DNA from: Cenococcum geophilum 1.58 | Taxonomy: Eukaryota; Ascomycota; Dothideomycetes; Gloniales; Gloniaceae | Direction of reading: 5' to 3' | Assembly: GCA_001692895.1 (NCBI GenBank) | Contig: KV748194.1 | Location: 434,001-498,000, forward strand | Length of the DNA stretch: 64,000 bases | Part shown: piece by piece, positions 1 to 10,503 of the stretch | Layout of the letters: each line of letters starts with the position of its first letter | Numbering within the stretch: position 1 is the stretch's first letter | Translations under genes and position numbers: made by a program | The notes under the pieces: model-generated | What the model saw: only the letters and a program-made list of their open reading frames with translations | What the model was told of the DNA's origin: nothing | The model's database searches: none

Positions 1-470
1 GGATGCTAGCCGTCGTATTCGAGGTCCGTAGGCAAATCGGCACGGAGCTTATCAACAGGTCGTAGTTCCATAGGCGTATCGGCGTGGTGCTTGTCGGTTC
101 GTGTAGTATATCGGCTTAGTCTTAGCCGTCGTATTCGGTATCCGTATGCGAATCAGCACGAGTTCTTGTCAATTCGTATAGCAGTAGGGTGCTAGCCATC
201 GTTCGGTCGTAGGCTTATCGGCGCGACGTCTTATCAATCGTATGGGCAGTACGGTACCAGCGTCATTGGCTTATAGCCGTCGTTCGTGTGGTAGTAGGGT
301 ACCAGCCGTCGTGTCGTAGGCGTATCGGCGCGGCGCTTGTCGTTGAGTTTGGCTTGTAGCCGTCGTATCGAATCAAATTCGAGTTCAAGTTTGAGTTCAC
401 CGTCGTTCGAGTTCAAGTTCGAGTTCGTATTATTTTGATGGTAATACGGTCCGAAGATAATATAAGGGGG
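1..470. repeat. Degenerate tandem repeat at window edge
   Basis: The nonamer agccgtcgt or a one-base variant recurs at about 8, 124, 194, 275, 304 and 358. It alternates with variants of cgtatcggcgcggcgctt and gtagtagggt. The end (370-430) is a short iteration of gagttcaagttc. CpA and TpG are less depleted than in the following transposons. Unit length is irregular (about 30-110 bp). The array probably continues to the left of the window. The short open frame on the minus strand (234-473) is a by-product of the repeat. Confidence 0.6.
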
Positions 471-711
471 CAAGGTGCTTTAAGGCAGCTTTAAAGGAAA
501 TAAGATTCTATTAAGAGCTAAGTTATATAGACCTTATAAGTAATAAGACGTTCGGACAAGGAACAGAACAGGTTTAGGTCGACGTGGTTAAGATATAGAG
601 GTAGCCGTGGTACGTGCACGTGCTTTGAGAGGCTTTGATAGAATTCTACTATCGTCAAGTGTTTTACCGAGACGTCCTTACTGTAACGGGACAGTCCCAT
701 TACAATATTCT
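471..711. other. Non-coding stretch, nothing recognised
   Basis: This is a mixed-composition spacer between the tandem repeat and a gypsy pol remnant. A 60-codon minus-strand frame exists (518-700) but has no recognisable motif. The palindrome gggacagtccc lies near 689-699. Confidence 0.4.
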
Positions 712-1596
712 ACCCTTAAACTAATAGCCAAACTAAGATTATAAACTAGTACCTTAACTAGCAACTACGTCCTTTTATAGACTACTATTAGGATAACTAG
801 TTAGAACTACTACCTATAATAGACTACGCACAGCTTATACTCCCCTATAATAGTATAGGGATATCGCTATTTAAACTGCTCTATGGATATGCACCATAAA
901 TGTCCTTTAATTGGGATAGGCCTACTAAACCCGCTACGGCCCGCGAACGCCTTAGCTATAAAGAGGCCTAGGTATTTACTAAGAGAATATACGGAGTCTA
1001 GGAGACTGCTTAAATAATTATAAAAAAGGTATAAGAGAAGAAGGAGTCTAATATAAACCGATATTATTATAAAGTAGACTTTTAAGTAGGAGATAAAGTA
1101 TAAGTATTAATAAAGAACTAAAAAACCTAGAGGCCGAGCCGTAAGCTAGATTACTAAATAGCTAGCCTATATAAGATTCTTTAAAGGGTAGGACACTCTT
1201 TTAAGGTTAAGCTATTAAAGTCAATAAGGATCTACCCCGTTTTCTCCCTAGACTAACTATAAAAGACTATAGATAATCCACTACCTAGGTAGTATAACGA
1301 CCCCCTACCACTAATCTAGATTATAGAGGACGAGAAATAGGAAGTTAAAGAAATCCTAGTAGTTAAAAAGGACTATAATGTTTTAAAATACTATATAAGC
1401 TAGGTAGGCCATAATAAAGACCTAGAATAGTACCCCACATCTAATTTTAAGTACTCTCCCTATAAGCTATAGGACTTTTATATAGCCTACCCTAACCTCC
1501 CCAAACTACTACGTAAATTAAACAACTAGATTAAATGCTAGAAAGAAGGGTTAGATAACTATAATAATTTAAACAATAATAGGGAGCTTAGACAAC
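712..1596 (+). pseudogene. Ty3/gypsy pol 3' fragment (integrase C-terminus plus chromodomain), RIP-mutated
   Basis: Reading the plus strand through TAG/TAA stops gives one continuous gypsy integrase C-terminal region. It runs from the end of the catalytic core (IIDYAQLILPYNSIG-like, 815-870), through the KPATARERLS-type linker (about 935) and the VGDKV motif (about 1090-1105). It ends in a chromodomain (about 1335-1500) with the pattern EVKEIL...YYISxVGHNKDLExYP, where x are stops at presumed CAG or TGG codons. The gag, protease and RT regions are missing from this copy, so it is a truncated element joined to the LTR that follows. A family close to gypsy A further right is likely, because both share the downstream aagcctaagggcaggct tract (starting near 1597 and 44219). 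Confidence 0.85.
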
Positions 1597-1631
1597 GCCT
1601 AAGGGCAGGCTTTTTTAAGAGGGGGGAGTGA

Positions 1632-1906
1632 TGTGACGGCGCTAGAGCGCGTTACCTACTAAATTCTGCCTAAGTTCTGCCATATTCTGCCACCTATTAT
1701 ACTATATTATACTATCGCGTACTACCTAGTACTATTTAGTAATGTTTTCTACTATTAGCTCACCTACTACTAGCGCCTTAGCGGCTCGCGCTACTTATTT
1801 ATTTACATCAGCCCTAACGACCCCCTTTTCTTCTCCTTAGCTTAGTATCTTTATAAGATAGCATTCTACAAGCTTTGGTTTAGAGGTATTTATATAAGCC
1901 ATTACA
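1632..1906 (+). repeat. Gypsy LTR (3' LTR of the preceding pol fragment)
   Basis: It starts tgtgacggcgct after a purine tract (1613-1629) and ends gccattaca. It is homologous to the two 210-bp LTRs of gypsy A at 10294 and 44256 but is 275 bp long because of extra sequence in its middle. It contains tactactagcgccttagcgg, a version of a motif also found in the other LTRs of the window. Confidence 0.85.
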
Positions 1907-1960
1907 TTAATAATTAAGGGTTAGACGAATTGGATATAGATAAGAATATTAATTAGTTAT

Positions 1961-2156
1961 TGTTGGGAATATAGGTAAGTTGCCGTCACGTAAGGCAAGT
2001 TGCCATTACGTGCGGTAAGTTGCCGTTACGTGTCGCCGCGGCACTAGCGTGGCGAGGAGCCTTAAGCTCCTCGCCCTCCTTTATAAATAGAACAAGTAAT
2101 TATTATTATACTATCTACGAACTATAGCTACGTAATATTACCTTGTGTAATTAATA
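1961..2156 (+). repeat. Copia 5' LTR
   Basis: 196 bp, the same length as the 3' LTR. The first 75 bases hold three direct copies of a gcaagttgccgtcacgtg-like motif. They are followed by a strong hairpin (stem ggcgaggagc / gctcctcgcc, loop cttaa, 2054-2078). Both copies of the LTR retain the hairpin, the 3' copy with one changed stem base. Confidence 0.95.
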
Positions 2157-2523
2157 CTAATTAGTAATTAACTTTACTGTTATACTACAGAGCAGCTAGG
2201 TATTCCACTAAGAAGAGATAAGCTACTATATTAGTACTACTTATGCTAAAGGGAGCTATCTTTTAAGGTTAGAACTAGTCCTAAACCTTAAATAGAACTC
2301 TTCTACAAATCTAAGGATTTAAAGGCTAGAATTGGTCCTAAGCCTTTCTAAGATTATAGATTTTTACGTCCATTATATAGAACAACACGCTTTACGAGTC
2401 TTTGCGATTTAAGGCTAGAACTGGTCCTAAGCCCTATAATCGCAAATATACGTTATAAACGCGTACTAAACGATAAACGCGTACCAAATAATAATCCCTA
2501 CGCCAATAACGCTTCCCTCCCTC

Positions 2524-5500
2524 CAAAAATATAGCTACGCCTACTTTAAACGACTGGGAAGACTCCTTACTACTAGGGGTAGCTTTATACGCGAAACTTA
2601 TTAATAAAAATTAGAATAAATTTACCGTTAATATAACAACTTATACTGCAAAATAAGTTAATAACTTTCTCCTATACCATATTATATTTTACTAAAGTAG
2701 ACACTATATCAATATATAGCTATAGGAATATTTTAAGGAGGATTTTATAGGATAGACCGCTAACACCTAGGCACTTAGCAATGTTAATATTATTTAGGAT
2801 TTTTAAGACTTCCTCTATAGGAATAGGGTATATATTACTAAGAACGGTAACCCAATTACTAGTAATATTTAGGCCGTTATTACTAGTATAAAAGAACCAG
2901 TATAGACAGAAGCTAAGATTATATATTAACTACGGAAACCCAGAACCAACCTATATTCTTTAAAAGGCAACTTTAATTCGGAACGAAACCCCTAAAACGC
3001 TACTCTCCTACCTAAAGGTACTCTCCCACTCTCCTACCTAGAGGTACTTTTTCTCTACCTCTACTACCTCTAGCTCCTCTACTCTAGCTAACTAATAAGC
3101 CTTTACTATAAGAAGTTACGAATCTAATAAAGGTATATTTAGACGAAGAGAAGAAGTTTAAAAAAGAATTATATAATATACTCGGAGCAAAACTATAGGT
3201 CTTCTATAACTATTGCAATAAGGTTAGAATTTAATATTACTAGTACTACCACACTTTCTCTATTATATTAAAAGGATAGGTAGTAACATTCTATTACGAC
3301 TATATTACGGGTAAAAACTATAGCTTTAATATAATACTTTAGCTTACTAGAGCTTACTTTAAGACTAAGAAGAATTACTAACTTTATATATCTAAATAGC
3401 GGGAAACTATATTCTAGAGAGTTATTACTTCTAACCTAATAAAGACTTATTTAGAGTGCCTTTAACTACTCTTTAATAAACTCTAGAAAATCTAATATAG
3501 CCTTACCAAAACTTACTAAAATAAGAACAGCCTAAGGGACTAGGTTATCTTAGCATGCTATAGCATTCCTAAGTATAACTTAGCGCTATATAAACCTATG
3601 GATACGTTTAAAGGAGTATATATTAAGCTATACTTTGCTATAGGTACTATAATACAAATATAAGAATCTTAATAGTTCTATACCAAAACCCTTACCTAAC
3701 TGAGTATTCCTAACTAATATAATTATAACTAGACTAATTAAATATATAGTAGCCGTAGTAGGGAATATAAAAGAAGGTATAATTAATATTAACTATAAGG
3801 TAATTATAGAGGTCCTTATAGAGGTTTATTTTAAAGTAATTACTAAAAAAAGTGCTATATTTATAAGAAGCCAAATTACTAGTTAACTAGACACTCCCTT
3901 AATAAGCGAAAAGAGGTATATAATAAGTTCCATTAAAGTATAAAAAAACATTAGAAATTATAAGGTTACTATAGCCTACTTCTAAAGCTTCCTAGTTTAA
4001 TATAAAGGCGTAAAAGATCTTAAGGGTAAGGTTAATAAGGTCGAATAGCTCCTTATAGATATAGAAATTAAAAACTACTCCCCTAACCAATACTTTACTA
4101 AGTATAGTAAGGTAGATAGTACACAAACCATTACTATTCTTAATAATTAATCTACGCTCTATTCTATTACGAAATTAAATATCTTTAATAAGCTAAAGAA
4201 GAGTTCTACATTTTCCTTTAACAACAAATACTTGGCGTACGTCTTTTATAGTATTATACTAGATATAGGAGCCGCAGGAGTATCTATAGTAGGAGAACCT
4301 TAAGTTTAAGCTCTTTAGTAGCTTAATAGCTCTATTTAGATTAACTAATTAACGGCAGGCTAATATACAATTCGCTTTAGTAAAGGTACTATAATCTCTC
4401 TCGGCATAATTAGGGTCCAAACCCCCTTAGGATACATTACTTTCTATATTATTCCTATAAATACTCCGTTTCTATTTTATATTAAAAATATAGATAAACT
4501 AGGCATTAGGCTTAATAATCTTAAGAATATACTTATTTAGGGAGATAATTAGGTACCCGTTATGCGCAAGTAGGGCCACCTATAGTTACTCCTTTACTAA
4601 CTAGAAAAGAGTATTACTTAAAGCCACTTAACTAAGTTAAAATTACGCCAACTACACCGTTATTTTGGCCACCTATCCATTTATTAATTACTTAGGGTTC
4701 TTTAGCAAATAAGCCATAAAGTTAAGGTTAAGGTAATTAAATATTTTATAAAGTACTACTATTACTACTAAATAAACTAGAAGTCCCCTGGCCAATTTAA
4801 GTTTACCCTTAAAAATAACTATAACTTTAACTTCTATATTATTATTAACGTTATATATCTTAGCGGTAAGCCAGTGCTCTAAGTTATTAACTTCTTAACC
4901 TCCTTTTAAGCCGCGCGTTTCTTAAAAGATATATTAGCCAGAAATATATAGGATACCCTTTAGTTATACTAGATTAATATCTATTTAGGACCCCCTAATT
5001 AAATTATCTATAATATAAAAAAGAACTTTTTATCTATAGAGTTCCAATAATAGATAAAGGCAATAGCAATTAAGGTTAAGGAAGTCCCCGTTAAGGCATA
5101 TAATAGTATTAAAAAAGTAGAGTAATATTACGCGCCATTACGCCGCGTATATAAGATTATCTCTTTAAAACTAAAGGACGCTAGTAAAAAACTTACCTTA
5201 TAAATAGCTATTAAAGCTATTAACGATTCCGCTAGCCTAAATAGACTTATACCTATATTACTAGTCTTTAGCGCCTACCCTTAAATAACTAATAATTCTT
5301 TACTATCTCCCTCTATTATATAATAAGCTAAGGCTATTTATAAGGCAATAAAGGAGGTATAATATCTTTACGCTATACGCTAGGTCAATAACGCACTAAG
5401 AATAAGAAATGGCCTAAACACCTTAACTATACTTAACCTACCACTTTAGTCTAAGGTATACATATAGCGTAAAAAGGGAGGATAATTAGGCCCACATTAA

Positions 5501-7293
5501 CTTATTATAATTAATAGTTAAACTTATACTATTTAGATGCCTTACAGACCCACTTAATCCCGTTTAACTGTTATTAAGCCTTATTATAAAGATAACAGTT
5601 CTAAACCTTTATAGGATACTATAGAAGATGCCTTAAAGAAGAGCCATAATTAATAAGCTCTAGAAGGCAACTATAATTCTAATACAATTATAGTAGATAC
5701 GCTATAACTATAACGCGGTAGAGGTCGCCTAAAAGAATTATAAAATTACTAACATCTTATTAATTTTAAAGAACAATTTATTGCCGCTATTAAGAATAAA
5801 GTTAAGTTATTAATAGCCTTTATAATAGCTAAAGAGAAGCTAACTTTAAGCTCGCAAAACAGCTTTAAAAGAAAGGTTATATTATAACCCTAGGAGCTCC
5901 TTTCTAGGTATCTAATAAGTAGGAGATTAACGGTCTTATTATAAGAGGAGTCTTTAAATTTAAGAAGTATAACCCTACCAAATTTAATAGAGTTCGTATC
6001 TTTAAATTAAGAATAGTTAATAAGATTAAGGGCAAAGCTACTAACGCCCTATTTAAGAAATTAAGGCTTATTATTTAAGGCTATAACGATAATAGTAAGG
6101 AGGTAATTCTTACGTAGTCTTCTATAATTTAACGAGCTAATTAACGAGTTATTATTATACTAGCTCCCTCCTTAATAAAGAGTGGAATAGCGGTTTATTT
6201 ATAAGATATTACTTAGGCCTATACCTAATTAGAGACGCACCTTTAGCGCTTAATATTAGCATACCTTTTAGAGTAAATTCGCTACTAGTATCCTAAAGAT
6301 ATAATTATGGTTATACTTAAGCCATTATATAGAATTGCAGAGGTAGGAACTTACTAGTAGGTTACCTATAGTAAGCACTATAAAGAGAAGCTTTTAATAA
6401 CTACTTTTATATTTAATTTATACTTCCTTATTACAACTATAGGAACCCTATTTAGAATTATTGGTATATAAACTAATAATATAATTATTTTAGGAAACGA
6501 CCAATTTTTAGCTCTTAAAGAGGATAAGCTAGTAAAGGCAAATCTTATAGCAAAGCTAAAGGAAAAGCTTAATTTAATAACACTATTACTTTTTAATAGA
6601 TATATCCTCTCCCTAAATAAGGATTCTATTACTTTACGCCAGAAGGGTTAAGGTAAGAAGATTAATATTATTAACATTAATTCCCTAAAGTAAGGATATA
6701 TGGAGTAACGCGCTTACGGAGCTTATATTGCTTCTATCTATTAACCTAAGGCTTTATTTAATCTCTCTATTTCTACCTAACACTAGAAACCAACTAAGGA
6801 TAACGTTCTTGCCCTAAATAAACATTTTTCCTAACAAATAAACCATTTTAATTAGGGACTACTCTACGTGCCTATTAATCTTCCTACTACTAAGCTCTTT
6901 ATATTTATTAATAGATTATTTATAAATAACAAAGATTTTAGCTCCTAGTTAGGATATAAGATTATTATTGCAAATAAATTTACTAGAAAGAATAACTTTA
7001 TAATTTATAGCAATCTTATCTATTAGAGCTTAACTAAGAGTAAGCGCGTTACCTAAAGTGTTTTAGTGTTAAAGATATATAAAATGGTTAGCGGAGTTAA
7101 TATAGCAATTATAATTAGAACTACCCTAAAGATAATTATAGATTAACTCGAACTTCCCGTTATTCCTATAATTATATACACTAACTTATATTCCCTCTAT
7201 AAGTATTTAGTTAAGCTTAGTACTATAAAGGAGAAGCGCCTTATAATTAATATTATGGCACTTTAGCAATCCTATAAGCGTTAAGAACTCTTT
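2524..7293 (+). pseudogene. Copia gag-pol polyprotein remnant (gag, protease, integrase, RT, start of RNase H)
   Basis: Gag begins near 2524 with PTLNDWEDSLLLGVALYAKL. A zinc knuckle follows (about 3850-3895; pattern CYIxKKPN..LTRHS, two Cys changed to Tyr). Protease shows DIGAAGVSI near 4259. Integrase shows the RQLHRYFGH zinc-finger start (about 4645) and a core whose first Asp has become Asn. RT begins around 5990; its catalytic pair (QTDDT in intact relatives, from family knowledge) reads T-N-N-I at 6472-6483. RNase H ends abruptly at 7293, where the minisatellite element inserted, and resumes at 9054. Dozens of in-frame TAG/TAA stops sit at presumed Gln codons, and there are few real frameshifts. 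Nothing functional can be made. Confidence 0.9.
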
Positions 7294-7351
7294 ACATCGG
7301 GAAAATATTCGCAGGATAAGATTTAAGTAGACTTTGGTTTTCGCGTTTCGT

Positions 7352-7665
7352 GTAATTAACATGCAATTTAACCAACTTGACACGCAATTGACTAACTTAA
7401 CACGCAGTTGACCTACTTAACATATAATTTAATTAACTTGACACGCAGTTGACCTACTTAACATATAATTTAACTAACTCAACACGTAGTTAACCTACTT
7501 GACATGCAATTTAACTAACTTAACACGCAGTTGACCTACTTGATATATAATTTAACTAACTTAATATGTAGTTAACCTACTTAACAACTTTAAAAGCTAA
7601 CTGTATATCCTTTGACACGCAGTTAACCTACTTAATAACTTTAAAAGCTAACTATATATTTCTTG
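7352..7665. repeat. Minisatellite 1, alternating 20/21-bp units
   Basis: Two related units alternate: ttgacacgcagttgacctac and ttaacatataatttaactaac. Several copies carry C-to-T changes before A. It lies at the left of the TA-flanked element. Confidence 0.85.
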
Positions 7666-7763
7666 ACGTGCGATTAAGGTAAAGTTATATGCTATATATT
7701 TAACTATTATATATAATCTTATATAATCTTATACAATCTCATATAATCTTATAGTCTTATTAC

Positions 7764-8060
7764 TTGGAGGCTCTGCATGAGGCTCTATACGAAGCTCTGC
7801 GTACAGAGGCTCTGCACGAAGCTCTGCGCATAGAGGCTCTACACGAAGCTCTACACGAAGCTCTGCGTACAGAGGCTCTGCACGAAGCTCTGCGCATAGA
7901 GGCTCTGCACAAAGCTCTGCACGAAGCTTCGCATAAGGCTCTACACGAGGCTCTACACGAAGCTCTGCGTACAGAGGCTCTGCACGAAGCTCTGCACGAA
8001 GCTCTGCACGAGGGTCTGCGCGAGGGTACAGAGGCTCTACACGAAGCTCTGCATCGGGTC
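7764..8060. repeat. Minisatellite 2, 12-bp unit with 15-bp variants
   Basis: The core unit is gaagctctgcac, with the variant gaagctctgcgtaca. Because 12 and 15 are multiples of three, one frame stays open and reads EALHEALR repeats for 114 codons. I regard this as an accident of unit length. The array is largely free of RIP. Confidence 0.9.
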
Positions 8061-8161
8061 CCCCGCTATATTCCCGATAGCCTCTACACGTGCCTCTACC
8101 CTATGTAGCCACCTTATTTTTACCCTTCCTTCCTTCTTTATATCCTCCCTACCTAGGAGGC

Positions 8162-8325
8162 ACCAGAACGGCAGCCAGCAGAGGACCGTTGCTAGAACTA
8201 GACGACCGTCGCCAGAACCAGATGACCGTTACCAGAACCAGACGACCATCGCCAGCCAGACGACCGTCGCCAGAACCAGACGACCGTCGCCAGAGCCAGA
8301 CGACAACGACTAGCCAGCCAACACT
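8162..8325. repeat. Minisatellite 3, 20-bp unit
   Basis: The unit is cagaaccagacgaccgtcgc, with 18-20-bp variants, about eight copies. It is GC-rich and retains many CpA dinucleotides, so it escaped RIP. Confidence 0.85.
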
Positions 8326-8369
8326 ATAAACGATTCGATCGATCGATCGAATTAAGGTAGCACAGACAG

Positions 8370-8745
8370 GTAGGCACAAACAGGTAGATGCTGACGGGTA
8401 GGTAGATGTAGATAGGTAGGTAGATGCAGATAGGTAAGCAGATATAGATAGGCAGGCAGATGCAGATAGGTAAGTAAATGCAGATAGGCAAGCAGATGCA
8501 GATAGGTAGGTAGATACTAACGGGTAGGTAGATATAGATAGGTAGGCAGATACAGATAGGTAGGTAGATATAGACAGGTAAGCAAATGCAGATAGGTAAA
8601 TAGATGCTAACGGGTAGGTAAATATAGATAGGTAGGCAGATGTAAATAGGTAGGCAAATGTAAACAGGTAGATGTAGATAGGTAGGCAATGCAAACAGGT
8701 AGGCGATACAGGCAGGTAGGTAAGTTAATAGGTAGATAGGTAGAA
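8370..8745. repeat. Minisatellite 4, 18-bp unit
   Basis: The unit is gcagataggtaagtaaat and relatives, about 20 degenerate copies. The 18-bp period leaves two overlapping minus-strand frames open (8149-8694, 8324-8689) that encode YLPICI-type repeats. These frames are explained by the repeat alone. Confidence 0.9.
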
Positions 8746-9053
8746 GAGAACCATCGCTGTATTATATTAAATTATCTAAAATAATAATATTTATTTTACT
8801 AGCCTTATAAATAGCTTTAAAATAGCTTTTATTTATTTAAAATATATTATTAGTATAAAAGAGGTAAATATAATTATGGTTGCCAAATACGCAGATTGCT
8901 GGCAGGTTGCGCGCAGGCTGCGCGCAGGCTGCGTGTTAAAAAAACACGACATAGGCTAGTCGGTCGAGTTGCCAAATGCCCTCAACTGCGCGCCAATTGC
9001 GTCAACCACCAACCATTGAGGCCATTGAAAGGGTACCATATTTTACCGATGTA

Positions 9054-9210
9054 AGATTTAATAAATTAATGGCTAAGATAACCTAGTAGATATAATGATA
9101 AAGGCGAACCTAAATAAGGCACTAGAGACGTTTATTAATATAAATACTCTACGTATATAAGTTAAAGGTTAGGTTAAAAGGGAGTCCCTAGAAATTTCTT
9201 AGTTATATAA
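9054..9210 (+). pseudogene. Copia RNase H C-terminus (continuation after the insertion)
   Basis: The frame resumes with a mutated RWINGxDNPADAMTK-type sequence (about 9065-9105) and NLNKALETF, the usual C-terminus of fungal copia polyproteins. It ends near 9210. Together with 2524-7293 it makes up one broken polyprotein. Confidence 0.8.
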
Positions 9211-9568
9211 GGTCTTAAGATATCTAGGAACTTTAACCGGTGGTTAAAGTTATCTAATTAGTTAGATTCTCTTACCAAGACTTTTTTAGAGGGGGGAGCC
9301 TAACTTAACCTAGCTAATTAGGATTTTCCATCCCCGGGATAGAAAATCGCTATTAGCTCGCTTACTACTAGCGCCTTGGCGGCCCTCCGAATAAGATATC
9401 TACCTATAACTCCTAAGTAAGAAAGCACTACGTGCTAAGAGGCAAATTTTGGGACAGTAAGACTTATATTATAATAGCAATAATAAGTAAGGAGGATTAA
9501 TATTTGTTACGCTAGTTAAGCGGTATATATATATATATAGATAGTAACCGTAAAAGAAGAGTTGCTAG
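9211..9568. other. Copia 3' untranslated region
   Basis: No coding signal. It contains the tract ttttttagaggggggag (9282-9298), a candidate polypurine-like sequence. It also has a segment (about 9230-9370, aactttaaccggtggttaaa ... ggattttccatccccgg) closely matching the 3' region of gypsy B (28018-28185) and partly that of gypsy A (44019-44085). A run of ta dinucleotides lies at 9524-9539. Confidence 0.6.
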
Positions 9569-9764
9569 TATTGGGAATATAGGCAAGTTGCCGTCACGTG
9601 AGGCAAGTTGCCGTTATATGCGGCAAGTTGCTATTATATATCGCCGCGGCACTAGCGTGGCAAGGAGCCTTAAGCTCCTCGCCCTCCCTTATAAATAGAA
9701 CAAGTAATTATTATTATACTACCTACGAACTGTAGCTATGTAATATTACCTTGTATAACCAACA
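9569..9764 (+). repeat. Copia 3' LTR
   Basis: 196 bp, homologous along its full length to 1961-2156. It starts tattggg (TG changed to TA) and ends ccaaca, directly followed by the target duplication gttat. Confidence 0.95.
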
Positions 9765-9769
9765 GTTAT

Positions 9770-10293
9770 AAAGAGGTAAATTTTAATCTATTTTAACTAT
9801 ATAAGAGGTAAATAATAAAGCCTAAGGGTAGGCTTTTTTAAAAAGGGAGGGTAATATTATAGTACTGTAACGGATCTAGTTAGGGGCTCGCTTAAGACTT
9901 AGTATATGTATATAGACGTCATTTCTATTACCTTTTACTCCTTAGCTTAATATCCTCGTTAATAGACAATTTAATTATATAGGCTTATATACGTTCTTTA
10001 CAGCGCTCGGGCCTTAATTAAATAAGTCCTATAATAGTAACTATATAGAAGATTTCTTTAACCTAATACTAAATTAGCATTATAATCTTTTAGTATTTCT
10101 ATAGCAGCCTAAAAGGCTCTATATAACTTAGGGGTATATTAACTTAAATTAAACTTCCTTACCACTATCTAACTATTATTTTACTACTGTCTTTAATACC
10201 TAGTACCCTATATATCTTGTTACCTATTTCTATTACCTATTTATCTTAGTTGTATATAATATTTAACTTAGTTGCCTAGACTTACCTTACATA
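9770..10293. other. AT-rich remnant, gypsy 3' end and possible solo LTR
   Basis: 9823-9850 repeats the aagcctaagggtaggct plus purine-tract sequence that precedes the gypsy LTRs, so a gypsy 3' end lies here. It is followed by attatagtactgtaacgg and AT-rich sequence without coding signal, running to the target duplication of gypsy A (acata, 10289-10293). This could be a diverged solo LTR of another gypsy family. Its right boundary is unclear. Confidence 0.4.
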
Positions 10294-10503
10294 TATAACG
10301 GCGCTATTATACGTTACCTGCCAAATTCTACTATATTCTGCTGACCTATAATTAGCCCGCCTAAAGCTAGCGCCTTAGCGGCTTACCCTATATATTTGTT
10401 TACATCGGTCCTAGCAACCCCTTTTCCTTTTCTTTAGCTTAGTATCTTTATAAGATAGTATTCTATAAGCTTTAGTTTAAAAGCATTTATATAAGCCGTT
10501 ACA
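10294..10503 (+). repeat. Gypsy A 5' LTR
   Basis: Starts tataacggcgct (TGTGACGG-type end after RIP) and ends gccgttaca. It is the same length and homologous throughout to 44256-44465. Confidence 0.93.

Larger units (their letters stand above)
7295..9051. mobile_element. TA-flanked 1.76-kb non-autonomous element made largely of minisatellites
   Basis: The ends are imperfect inverted repeats: catcgggaaaatatt on the left and the reverse complement of atattttaccgatg on the right. The element is flanked by TA (7293-7294 and 9052-9053). Removing it with one TA rejoins the copia RNase H frame exactly: ELF before it runs into the K-I-..-I-N-G-..-D-N sequence after it. The interior has no transposase and consists of four consecutive minisatellites with different units, plus about 300 bp of other sequence at the right. 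The TA target suggests mobilisation by a Tc1/mariner-superfamily transposase (inference). The right 170 bp keeps CpA/TpG and is clearly less mutated than the host element. Confidence 0.8.
1961..9764 (+). mobile_element. Complete Ty1/copia retrotransposon, inactivated by RIP
   Basis: Two 196-bp LTRs (1961-2156 and 9569-9764) flank a gag-pol frame in copia order: gag, zinc knuckle, protease, integrase, RT, RNase H. The element is flanked by the 5-bp target duplication gttat (1956-1960 and 9765-9769). The LTR ends are TGTTGG...CCAACA; the 5' copy ends attaata and the 3' copy begins tattgg, as expected after CpA-to-TpA change. A separate 1757-bp insertion (7295-9051) interrupts RNase H. Without it the element would be about 6.05 kb. 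Confidence 0.95.

Noticed and set aside
7764-8108. Plus-strand open frame encoding EALHEALR repeats
   Set aside because: It is created by a 12/15-bp minisatellite whose unit length is a multiple of three. No start context or conserved domain, and it lies inside a non-autonomous element.
8149-8694. Two overlapping minus-strand frames rich in YLPICI repeats
   Set aside because: Both are by-products of an 18-bp minisatellite; two frames being open at once argues against coding.
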